Positions 24,500 to 34,229 of a DNA stretch of 64,000 bases are shown piece by piece. The stretch covers positions 1,054,001 to 1,118,000 of the forward strand of contig JACDTU010000003.1 of NCBI GenBank assembly GCA_022376465.1. The letters run 5' to 3'. Both the position numbers and the translations under genes were made by a program. This DNA is from Cubamyces lactineus (taxonomy: Eukaryota; Basidiomycota; Agaricomycetes; Polyporales; Polyporaceae). The notes beneath the pieces were generated by a model. The model was not told the DNA's origin, did no database searches, and saw only the letters and a program-made list of their open reading frames with translations. How positions within the stretch are numbered: position 1 is the first letter of the stretch; every line of letters starts with the position of its first letter.

Positions 24500-27400
24500 A
24501 TGTCACGCACGGACGGACACGGTCAAGACTTTGACCACGTTGGGTTTGAGAATCAACACCGGAGCGGCGGAGAGCATGGCTCGGGTGGGCAGGACTTTGG
24601 TGGGCACTTGAGGGAATTCATTCCACGGGACGTCTTGCGGGAGAACCCGTCGGCGTCATCGAGGGACTTTGGCACACAGGAGTTCAATCCGACGACCACC
24701 TTCTACAACTCGTCCTACAGCTCCTCTTCCCCGCCCTTCACGTCCGATCGCCGGCCGTTGGCATCCAACAACATGGGGGGCTCCGGCTTCCCGTCTTTTG
24801 TTGCGCCGAGGATGCTCAACTCGGGCCAGGGGATCGGCGTCGGGGCTGGAGGAAATTGGAACTCGAAGCCGGGCAACTACTCGGCCACGCCGAACACGGG
24901 CAGGTCGTCCGGAGAAGGGCCCGTTGGGATCCCTTCACAAGTTCAACAGGCCGTACCCTCCTTGGCTCTTAACCACCACAATCGCCCTTCTCCCCCGCGC
25001 GGCCTCCCCGACCTCTACAACTCTCCCCTCTTGGCGTCATCCCCTCCCTTCCCTGACCGCGATAGTCGCGACGCGTTCTTGAACCAGCGACAGCATCAAC
25101 AGCAGCAACAACCCAACCCATTGTCTGTTCAGCTCCCGAACGCGCAACCCCAGTCTCTTTCTTCTCCCGGCGCCTCCACTCCCTCTGCACGCACGACCCT
25201 CTGGTGGGGCGAACTCGAGCCTTGGATGGATGAAGAATACGCTAAGCAGGTCTGCGGTCTCATGGGCTGGGACCCTGTGAGCATCAAAGTGCCTCGCCCC
25301 GCTCCGGATCCTATCACTGGCCAGCAGGCCAACAATCCGGGCTACTGCTTCTTGACGTTCCCTACGCAGGCACATGCCGCGTCTGTCCTCTCTCAGGTCA
25401 ACAACAGCAGCACGCCGATGATCATGCCAAACTCTACGAAGCCGTTCTCGCTCAACTGGGCATCGTCCGTCCCATCTGCGCCACTTCCCAACAGTATACC
25501 CGGGCAGACGATTTCCATCCCGGGGGCACAGAATCCTCAGTACCCCAAAGAGTACAGCATCTTCGTAGGCGATCTTGCGCCTGAGGTGTCGAATTCCGAC
25601 CTTGTCGCTGTTTTCCGAAACCCTGTTCTTGGGCTGCGGAACGATCGCGAGCCTCGATTCATCCGGCCTTTCTTGAGCTGCAAGAGTGCGAAGATCATGC
25701 TCGACCCGGTCACGGGGGTGTCGCGCGGGTATGGTTTCGTAAGGCAAGTATCTCATGCAGTAGCTTTGACCATTCATTGACAATGTATCACAGGTTCACC
25801 GACGAGGCCGACCAGCAGCGTGCCCTCATTGAGATGCACGGGCTTTACTGCCTTTCGCGACCCAGTAAGTGTTATAAACATATGCTTCCGACGAGACGAC
25901 TTAGACTGTCCCTCAGTGCGCATTTCCCCGGCCACAGCAAAGTTCAAACCTGCGCCGGGCATGGGGGGTTTCGATATGTCACAAATGCAGTATCCTCCCA
26001 TGATGCAACCGCAGCCTCTTCCAGCACCGCACACTGGACAGGACTCCTCGCATCCTCTCACACTCCCAAGCAGCGCTTCAGCGAAGAGCGTGTCGGCCCC
26101 CCTTGCTGGTTCTACGGCCCCGTCCAACTCTGCAAACTCTTTGACCAGCACCGCCGTCTCCAATTCCGGATCTGCGTCTTCGCTTTCTGCGCCATCTCTG
26201 AGTTCTGGCACAAGTACCACGTCTTCTTCCACACTGGCTTCGGCCTCATCGGACGATGCTCTGAAGGCTCAGCATGCGAACGCCAACGGCACCGGACCTA
26301 CTGTGTCGTCAGCTAACGCAGTACCCTCTCTCAGTGCGCCATTCGCTCAACAGAACGCCGACCAGATGATGGCCCAGAGGTACAACTTGTCCGAGGAATC
26401 CTGGAAGCATCATGCTCAGGCTCGTGCGATCTTGTCGAACTTGATTGGGCCAAACGGGGAGCAGTTGACGTCTTCCGATCCCTATAACACAACAGTGTTT
26501 GTTGGCGGACTTTCACCATTGATCTCAGAGGAAACTCTGCGGACGTTCTTTGCGCCATTTGGCGAGATCCACTATGTGAGTTGCGATTCTGGTCGTTCGT
26601 CTATGGGATTATTCACAATTGCATCTAGGTCAAGGTACCAGTTGGCAAACACTGCGGTTTCGTTCAATTCGTTCGCAAGCCAGATGCCGAGCGGGCTATC
26701 GAGAAGATGCAAGGCTTCCCCATTGGTGGTAGTAGGATCCGGCTCAGTTGGGGCCGCAGTCAATGTGTGTATCTTCAGTGGTATTACGACGGCCCTCCAC
26801 TCATCGTTGTACAGACAAGGCAGCTCAAGCCGCAGCTCAGGCGGCACAAGCAGCAGCATTCCAGGCGCAGTACCAAGCACAGCTGGCTCAAGCGCAGATG
26901 GCCCAAAGCATGCAGGCTCCGAGTCTCCAGGCTCCGAACCAACAGAACGCGAACTCACTTACTCCCGAGCAAGCGCTTCAGCTTCTCGAGAAGTTTGGAC
27001 TGACGAACCTCTTGGCCAGCGGCAGCGGTGCGGCCGGTAGTGGTGCGGAGAATGTGAGTAACGAGCGTCAGATTGCAGCTGCTCTGCTCAACGACGTCGA
27101 TGGCGATCGCTTGGCGTCGTTCAACGCATTCGCTCCTCCAATCTTTGCTCCTCGCCAGACTGGCAACTCTGCAACGTCTTCCACATTCTCCCCCTTCTCT
27201 CCTGATCCCAACTACCTCGGCGAACGGGCGAACGTCGATTCCTCAGCTGCGCAAGGACAGTCTTTGCCTCACTCCACAAAGTCCTATACGCCATGGTACA
27301 TGAGCTCGGACGAGAAGGTGCACAGTGCCAGCGGGAAGGTTTCCCCCACATCCATCCAAAGTGTCCGCGCTTCGAATGTCTCTCATCGGTTCACGTCGTT

Positions 27401-27626
27401 CCTCGGAGAGTCGCCCGCCCCAGGCACGTACCAGCCCGTTCGCGCGTCGAGCCGTCAGGAGGCAACCATCTCGAGGCCCGAGGTCACGCGTCGAGGCTCC
27501 CAAAACCAGGAGCAATGCCTATCGCAAGGTCAAGATGCTGATGCCATCCGAGACCTCAACGGCACCCTCGCCAGCCTAGCTCTCGACGACCATGACAATT
27601 CGCATTCCCAGACCGTCGCACACTAA
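24500..27626 (+). CDS. Nam8/Csx1/Ngr1-type RNA-binding protein with three RRMs
   Basis: Exons 24500-25743, 25794-25864, 25917-26575, 26629-26764 and 26815-27626 give 973 aa. Low-complexity Gly/Ser/Pro/Gln sequence precedes RRM1 (TTLWWGELEPWMDEEY). RRM2 has RNP2 IFVGDLAPEV and RNP1 SRGYGFVRF. RRM3 has VFVGGLSPLI and HCGFVQFV. An Ala/Gln-rich stretch and a Ser-rich tail follow. This layout matches the TIA-1-like group: Nam8 (U1 snRNP, alternative 5' splice sites) and Csx1/Ngr1 (mRNA stability). Sequence alone does not separate these roles. The first intron (25744-25793) begins GCAAGT rather than GT. Splicing there restores the RNP1 motif exactly, so it appears to be a true GC-AG intron. A TATA-like element lies about 490 nt upstream. 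Confidence 0.88.
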
Positions 27627-28245
27627 TTCGACGTCGTTCTGCCCCAAGGACTTTCGAGCATCTACGCGTAATATTTCCTCATCGTTTTGGCTTTGTTTTA
27701 TCGTTCGTACAAGTTCGCTTCGTGCCTACATCCTATGGCTATCGATTGTCACTTTCTCGTTCACGACGCTCTCAGTCAGTCTCGTCTTCTGTCCTTCCCG
27801 ATCACGTTCCATGTTCGCATGCGGAATCTGTTACATACAATCCTCCTCTGCATTGCACCTCGCCTGTCCCGTCCTCTCAGCTAGTCTCCAATGTTGCCGC
27901 CACGATACATCCATACGACCTGCGAAGCCTCTCATCTCCGTTTTCTAGTTTTGTCCAGCCTACTCTCCTCGTTCCTGTTGCACCTCGATAGTACCTGCTG
28001 TCCCTCGTATGGCTAGTGCCTGCGTACAATGACAACTAATGAGCCAGGAAGTCACCAGTGTGCATTACCAGCAGAGAACTTCGGCGAATTGCAAAGTTTG
28101 GCCTCCTTGAGCGAAGCGTCAAATGAGCGCTCGCTGCCAACGGGCGCTTCAGAAAGCCAGTCTAAACCCTAAAACAGGGTCTACAGTCTTCGCGCCGTAG
28201 CCAATTTTTCGCTCGACGTATTGTACGACGACCACACCATACGAC
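27627..28245. other. Intergenic: 3' UTR of RRM gene and eIF3b promoter
   Basis: Pyrimidine-rich sequence after 27626 is probably the 3' UTR. No further gene is visible. The eIF3b leader is short. Confidence 0.5.
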
Positions 28246-30877
28246 ATGGCCCCCAACGGCGTAAACGGCGTCGCCCACGACGACGAGGGTATCGACTACT
28301 CCGACATTGAAGCAAAGTGTGTCTGCTTGATCTTTCCCGTTCTCTGCCAATTCAGATCGAATCTCGCGCAGATACCAGGTCCAGTACGATGAAGGGCTCG
28401 ACAACATTCTCATCGTCGACGGCGTGCCGGTCATCGACAAGTCGAAACTGGAGAAGCTCTTGCAGAAGATTGCGAAGGACTTCTCGCGCAAGGGGTGCCC
28501 CATCAAGCCTGAAAACATCACCGTGCCGTGGAATGATTCGACGGGAAAGAGCAAAGGGTGCGTTCATCCCATACTACCTATCAAATTGCCATTGAGGGGC
28601 CAATCGTCGGGTTGGTTGGGTGCAGGTACATCTTCATGGAGTTCAAGAACGCCGACGATGCTGCCCGTGCGCTCGTAGCGATGAACGGCCACCCGTTCGA
28701 CGCGAAGCACACCTTCATGATCACCCGCTTCACCGACTTTGAGCGCTACCTGAACATGGACGAGACCTACCACGAGCCTCCCCCAGAAGAGTACAAGCCT
28801 AAGGTAAGCCCAATTCCGGTTTTCTGGATGGAGAAGCAGGGATCAAACCTTGGGGCGATGCAGGAACATTTGCGCGCTTGGCTCGCGGACCCACAGGGTC
28901 GCGATCAATACGCTACGTACCGTGGAGACGAAGTCGAGGTTCATTGGCATGGCAAGCCTTCACAGTGCGAGATCGCACACAGCAGAGCCGTACGTACAAT
29001 CCCGAAAAGTATTCCGTCTATCGCACTAAAGATTTGCATTAGAACTGGACAGATTTGTACGTCTCTTGGTCTCCGATGGGTACGTACATGGCCACTCTGC
29101 ATCGTCAAGGTGTTCGTCTCTGGGGTGGTCCTTCATGGGAGCCGCAGCAACGGTTTGCACACCCCCTCGTCAAGCTCATCGACTTTTCGCCCAACGAGCA
29201 ATATCTCGTTACCTGGTCTTACGACCCGATCGTCGTCCGCGAGGGCGCCGAGCAGGGTCCCCAGTACTTCTCGCCTGAAGATGAGGGAAACAACATCGCG
29301 GTTTGGGACATCAAGACGGGTCACCTGCTCCGCACGTTCCCGAGTGTGTATCCCGAGGGCGACGAGGCGAAGAAGCAGATGCAGTGGCCCGCGCTGAAGT
29401 GGAGTCCCGACGACAAGTTCGTTGGGCGAGTCACGCCTGGCCAGCAGATCAGCGTGTACGAGCTGCCCGGGATGCACTTGCAGGGCAAGAAGAGCATCAA
29501 GATCGAGGGCGTCGTCGACTTTGAGTGGCGCCCGCTGGGTGACAAGGACCGCGAGGAGATCGAAAAGGAGAACAGGGCAGCGGCAAACGGCGCACCTGCG
29601 AAGCAGAAGAAGGCGCGCGAGAACATGCTCGCATATTGGACTCCCGAGGTCCAGAACCAGCCTGCTCGTGTCTCCCTGATGAACTTCCCCAGTCGCGAGC
29701 TGCTCCGACAAAAGAACTTGTTCAATGTCACGGAGGTACCTCGGTTTTGCTCATTGCGATCAAGCAGGTGACTGATCGTCCGTCTTGCAGTGCAAACTCT
29801 ACTGGCAAAACCAGGGCGACTTCCTGTGTGTGAAGGTCGATCGCCACACCAAAACGAAGAAGTCCATCTTCTGCAACCTGGAGATCTTCCGTGTGCGCGA
29901 AAAGGACTTCCCCGTCGAGATCGTCGAGCTCAAAGGTGGGTAAGAGGCTAGAATTGCCTTCGCAAAGGCTGACGTGCCGTTTCTGTAGATACCGTTACCG
30001 ACTTCTCTTGGGAGCCGAAGGGTGAACGATTCGCGCTCGTCTCGAGTAGCGATCCCAATCTGGGCAACCCTGGACCCGGTGTCACCATCAAGACAGACGT
30101 CAGCTTCTACCAACTCGACCGCACCAAGGGCGACTTCAAGCTGCTTAAGACGCTTCCCTCACGGACGAGCAACACGGTCAGGTGGTCGCCGCGTGGCCGT
30201 CATGTCGTCCTCGCAACTGTTGGCTCGTCGAGCAAGTCTGAGTTGGAGTTCTGGGACCTTGACTTCACCACGGACGAGACGCGCAGAGAGGGTGCACCGT
30301 GGGGCAGTGGCATCCAGCACCTCGGCACTGCGGACCACTATGCGTTGACGGATGCCGAGTGGGACCCGAGTGGCCGATACCTCGCGACAAGTGCAAGCGC
30401 CTGGAGGCATACGGTACGTCATACAATATCATGAGACACAGCCATAGTACTCACACTATGCCTCAGCTGGAAAACGGTTACGCTATCTGGGACTTCCGTG
30501 GGCAAGAGCTGGAGAAGCACATCCTGGATCGCTTTAAGCAGTTCTTGTGGCGTCCTCGCCCGCCCACTCTCCTCACGAAGGAGCAGCAGAGGCAGATTCG
30601 CCGGAACCTCAAGGAGTACAGCCGCGTATTCGACGAAGAGGACGCGCTGGAGGAGAGCAATGTCAGCGCGGAGCTCATCGCGCACAGGAAGCGGCTGGTG
30701 GACGAGTGGAACGCCTGGCGGTTGCGCTGCAAGGAGCAGCTTGCCGAGGACCGGAGAAAGCGTGGCAAGAAGGTCGAGCCTGCGAAGGACAAGGCCGCAC
30801 AGGAGGAGGAGAAGGAGGAGATCGAGGTGTGGGTGGACGAGGTCATCGAGCAGATCGAGGAGGAGGTTGTCGAGTAG
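28246..30877 (+). CDS. PRT1: Translation initiation factor eIF3 subunit b (Prt1)
   Basis: Exons 28246-28316, 28372-28557, 28626-28803, 28864-28989, 29043-29735, 29791-29935, 29989-30413 and 30467-30877 give 744 aa, the usual fungal length. eIF3b is the scaffold of the eIF3 core complex on the 40S subunit. After an acidic N-terminus there is one RRM ([21 protein letters not shown]). The WD-like beta-propeller follows, recognisable by [37 protein letters not shown] and [13 protein letters not shown]. The C-terminus has [11 protein letters not shown] and a charged helical tail rich in Lys and Glu, as expected for eIF3i/g binding. eIF3m lies in the same window but is not adjacent. Confidence 0.95.
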
Positions 30878-31228
30878 GCTCCTTCACCTTGCGGGCTTTG
30901 TTGTCTTGGCTGGATTGTGTGGCCGTGAATAGTTGTTACTTCGTCTTGTTGTATTCATCTGCTTCGATAGGCATTCACCCTGCATTTCGGGTGTTGATGC
31001 TCCCTTTGACTGTCAGGAATGAGCGTGACTGATTAGCGTGTCACGTTGTGGGTGTCCGTGCTGGGCGCTCGGCAGCAACCCCACCAAGGACGGTCGGTGA
31101 GTGTGAAGTGACGTCGTCCGGTGCTCACAACGTCTGCTCGTTCTCGAACACGTTCAGCTCCATTACGCCGCCCCCACCATGACCAGTGACAGATATATAG
31201 TCGCCTCCACCGCGAGGGCCATCTCCCA
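30878..31228. promoter_or_regulatory. Intergenic region with TATA box of the dehydrogenase gene
   Basis: After the eIF3b stop a T-rich stretch is likely 3' UTR. ATATATA at 31193-31199 lies only about 30 nt before the first ATG of the next gene, so its leader would be very short if this is the core promoter. Confidence 0.5.
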
Positions 31229-32403
31229 ATGCTCTCCATCTTTCGCTCTGCACTCAGGCAGCCAATCGTCCTCGCTCCTCGCATTTTCAGCAAACCGTCT
31301 CGTCCGCTTTCGACTACTATCACAAGACTCTCCAGCATAGATATGGCATCCGGAAACGCAAAGTTCGCGACCGCCCGCCTCTACGACGTCGAGGGCTGGG
31401 TCTGTGTCGTCACCGGTGGCGGCACTGGCATCGGTCTCATGATTGCCCAAGCCTTCGCTAACAACGGCGCGCGTGTATATATCACCGGTCGCCGCCCAGA
31501 GGCTCTTGAGCAGGCCACGAAGACGTGGGGAAAGTCTCTCCTCAACCCTCGCGGCCAGATTATACCCGTGCCTGCCGATATTACGGACAAGGCGTCGATC
31601 GAGCACCTCGTCAATGAGATTAGCAAGCACGAGAAGCATGTGGATGTTCTCGTCAACAACGCTGGTGTCAGTCTCGGCACAAGTACCGTTGAGAAGGGCG
31701 ACGAAAGCGCCCAGGCTCTCAAAGATCAGCTATGGAATGAAGACCCTTCCGATTGGGAGACCGTGTACCGCACGAACGTGATTGGGTGAATCTTGTATAC
31801 GTATACGGCCTTTTCATGCACAGTGTCCTGACGCATATATCCAGGTATTTCTTCACAACCGCCGCTTTCCTGCCTCTACTCTCTGCAGCCGCGCGCGATG
31901 GTCATACGGCGTCGGTCATCAATATCTCATCCATATCGGGCATCACCCGAACCACGCAGCACCATTTCAAGTATAACGTGTCGAAGGCAGCTACTATCCA
32001 CCTCAGCACTCTTCTCGCGCAAGAGCTCCGTCGCCCTGGAGTGAAAGTCCGGGTCAATAACATTGCCCCCGGAATATTCCCCAGCGAAATGACAGGTAGG
32101 AGCTACGACTGACCTTTCATTCCGTCTAAGCTAATACATACGATATAGTCGGGGAGTCCGATGACAAGAACAAGTCGGATATGGAGGTTCCTCCAGACTA
32201 CGGTGAGAAGAAGGGCATCCCCGCCGGTCGCCCGGGTCGCGACGAGGATATGGCACAGACAGCGTTGTATATCGCTTCCAACGAGTATCTCTACGGGCAG
32301 GTACGCTGCACTACTGTCCGCCGTAGCTTCGAACACAAGGCTAACATCTATTCTATACCAGACCATCGCTGTTGAGGGCGGTTATCTACTCGAGCATCCG
32401 TAG
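31229..32403 (+). CDS. Short-chain dehydrogenase/reductase, likely mitochondrial
   Basis: Exons 31229-31785, 31845-32095, 32149-32300 and 32362-32403 give 333 aa. It is a classical NAD(P)-dependent SDR. The cofactor motif is TGGGTGIG, with NNAG and NISSISG (catalytic Ser), and the catalytic dyad is YNVSK. The C-terminal VEGGYLLEHP closes the fold. The substrate is unknown; overall it resembles the 3-oxoacyl reductase/RhlG-like branch. The first 36 residues are Arg/Ser-rich and lack acidic residues (MLSIFRSALRQP..., RPLSTTITR), which looks like a mitochondrial presequence. An in-frame ATG at 31343 (GATATGGCA context) would remove it and give a cytosolic form. Confidence 0.88.
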
Positions 32404-32839
32404 AGAGCCAGAAAAGCATCACATACCACCATTGTAATATATACACGATCCGCCCCGTACTTATATCGATCTGCAGATCATATAGGTCTTCAGTGTAGCT
32501 GATTTGTGATCATATCGGAGGGCAACTGATCCTCCGCGGGACGCAAATCTACCGAATAGCTACCTCGGCTCCGAGCTAACGTCCGCTTCGGCGTGACGGC
32601 GGGAGGTGTTGATATAAGAAGGCCTGTTGAGGAGACCTTCCCCGTCATCGTGCGTTGGTTTCTGCTGCATCTCCCTATCTCTCTCTGCGCCTTTCATTAA
32701 GAAGCAGTACCCCATAACCTATCCTCGGAGTTCACAACCTACCTCGACGCTGGACGTCAACCTAAGTCAACCTACAACCGCCGTACCCCACTTCGCATCA
32801 TCGTCGGTATCGACCTCGCCTCTTGAAGATATCGCAGTG
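32404..32839. other. Intergenic spacer upstream of the orphan TM gene
   Basis: AT-rich 3' UTR follows the dehydrogenase, then pyrimidine-rich DNA. The frame of the next gene is open back to 32627, but the extra 71 codons look like a translated leader (Ser/Pro/Thr-rich, no conservation cue). Confidence 0.4.
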
Positions 32840-33784
32840 ATGTCCAGACTCATCTTCCGCGACGTTATCATAGTCCTATTCTTCTTCTTTCAACTGTTCC
32901 TGGGTCTCTCGGCTCTCTTGGAATACATGCGCGACACTTTCCATTGGTTCGGCAGCTTGAGCATGCCGGTGGAGGTTCTTGTGGCCGTTCTCGCCGTTTT
33001 CTGGTGTATATGCTACCTTAGGTCTCTGGCTCCGCCTCCCTCCGCAGCTACCACGAGCAATATCTCTACGGTTGCGATGAGCAGCATCCCTACGGCCGCA
33101 ACGAGTGATCCTCCTACGGCCGCGACGAGTAATCCTCCCATAGACGCGACGAGCATTTCCCCTGCAGTAATAACGGCGAGGACCCCTGTAGCTACGACGG
33201 CCAACGAACTCCCTATCCCTGCGCCAAGGCATGGGGTACCAAGACCCCAGCCACGCCCATCGGCGGTCGGAAATGGCGGTAGACCCGTACAAGACCATAG
33301 CGCAGCCAAAGAAGCCAGAATGTACGCGCACATTGCGAGCATCAACGCGAGAATGGCAGCCCTCTCGCTAGCCTCCGCCGCCCACGTCACCAAAAACGCG
33401 GAACTGAAGACTCAGCTCGCCACCGTGCAAGCCGAAAATGCAATACTGAGAGCAGCACTGGAGACGGAGAAGCGTAGGGTGCGAGCGGTGCTCGGGTTCG
33501 CCAGAACCGTCGTCGATGGCGCGAGGAGGTCGAACGTCGGGGAGCCCCAGGAGGATCGCTACATGCATGACTTTCCCCCTCAAGCTCCTCAGCCTGAGGC
33601 CGTTGAGCACTGCAACAACCAGGCCAGGCTTCCAACTGCGATGGCCACTCCTCTCACGGCGACTCTGCACTCAGAGACGAGCAGGTCACCTCTCCTCCTG
33701 CCTCATGACTTACTGGGTAGCACGAGGGCCGACAACGTCGTTACGGCAGGCCGCGCTCCACGCCCTCAAGAGGGTTCGAGTTAG
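32840..33784 (+). CDS. Orphan two-TM protein with Thr/Ser repeats and a coiled coil
   Basis: This intronless frame gives 314 aa from the ATG at 32840. I do not recognise a family. Residues about 8-28 (VIIVLFFFFQLFLGLSALL) and about 41-62 (MPVEVLVAVLAVFWCICYL) are hydrophobic and likely form a membrane hairpin. A Thr/Ser/Pro linker built from imperfect 8-residue repeats (about 33045-33153) follows. Next come a Pro-rich segment and a heptad-like stretch (LKTQLATVQAENAILRAALE) likely to form a coiled coil, then a disordered C-terminus. An alternative in-frame ATG at 32627 would give 385 aa. It may be a lineage-specific gene; without homology its status as a real protein is probable, not certain. 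Confidence 0.55.
   Translation: MSRLIFRDVIIVLFFFFQLFLGLSALLEYMRDTFHWFGSLSMPVEVLVAVLAVFWCICYLRSLAPPPSAATTSNISTVAMSSIPTAATSDPPTAATSNPPIDATSISPAVITARTPVATTANELPIPAPRHGVPRPQPRPSAVGNGGRPVQDHSAAKEARMYAHIASINARMAALSLASAAHVTKNAELKTQLATVQAENAILRAALETEKRRVRAVLGFARTVVDGARRSNVGEPQEDRYMHDFPPQAPQPEAVEHCNNQARLPTAMATPLTATLHSETSRSPLLLPHDLLGSTRADNVVTAGRAPRPQEGSS
33045..33153 (+). repeat. Imperfect 24-bp tandem repeats inside the orphan TM gene
   Basis: Units of the type GCC-GCG-ACG-AGT-AAT-CCT-CCx-xxx encode AATSNPPx / AATSDPPT / ATSISP variants. Two adjacent units match at most positions, and the outer ones are degenerate. Such repeats are prone to length change. Confidence 0.7.
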
Positions 33785-34058
33785 GCATATTCGGACGACA
33801 CAGGCTACAGACAAGGCAGATTAGGCTCACGTCAAACATCTCCAGTTGGTGCGCTCCTACTGATTGGTGGCTTGACTCAAAGGGACATGGCGCTTTACGT
33901 TGACTGCATCACTACTCACTTTGTAGACTTGTTTATGTAGATCATGTACAACCTCGCCTAGTGTGAGCAGTGCGATTATGAGATATGAGAGCGTACGCGA
34001 AAAGAATAGTAACTTCGGGACTTGCAATTCCAAGCTTGACGAATCGGCCCAGTGAGGG

Positions 34059-34093
34059 ACGCGTCTGAGCCAGAACTAAGCGCGTTGACGCGT
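34059..34093. promoter_or_regulatory. Pair of ACGCGT (MCB-like) sites upstream of ORC4
   Basis: GACGCGTCTG occurs twice, with cores at 34059-34064 and 34088-34093, about 140-170 nt before the ORC4 start. The pairing and distance closely resemble those upstream of CDC7. MBF binding is inferred. Confidence 0.6.
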
Positions 34094-34110
34094 CTGTCAC
34101 AGTGTGACAG
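34094..34110. promoter_or_regulatory. 17-bp near-perfect palindrome next to the ORC4 MCB sites
   Basis: CTGTCACA-G-TGTGACAG has 8-bp arms around one central base and directly abuts the second ACGCGT site. Such symmetry suits a dimeric DNA-binding factor; none can be named. Confidence 0.45.
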
Positions 34111-34229
34111 TCGCGGCTGTGGCTAAGCCTGGCTCAGCGCGCGGGCCGCAATGAGCTTGAGCCTGATTTAGCCCTCTCATCATCTCGATTTGCGTCTATT
34201 GCTGCTGTGTTCACGCCGCTCTAACCACA

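Larger units (their letters stand above)
33785..34229. other. Intergenic region: 3' UTR and ORC4 promoter
   Basis: No gene is visible. The right half carries the paired ACGCGT sites and the palindrome described separately. Confidence 0.5.

Noticed and set aside
25620..25690. Possible intron inside RRM2 of the Nam8/Csx1-type gene, where an insert-like stretch occurs
   Set aside because: The frame stays open, no GT/GC donor fits, and from memory the stretch is typical of basidiomycete homologues.
27050..27070. Donor-like GTGAGT in the last exon of the RRM gene
   Set aside because: The frame continues uninterrupted with sensible low-complexity protein to the stop, and no acceptor is required.
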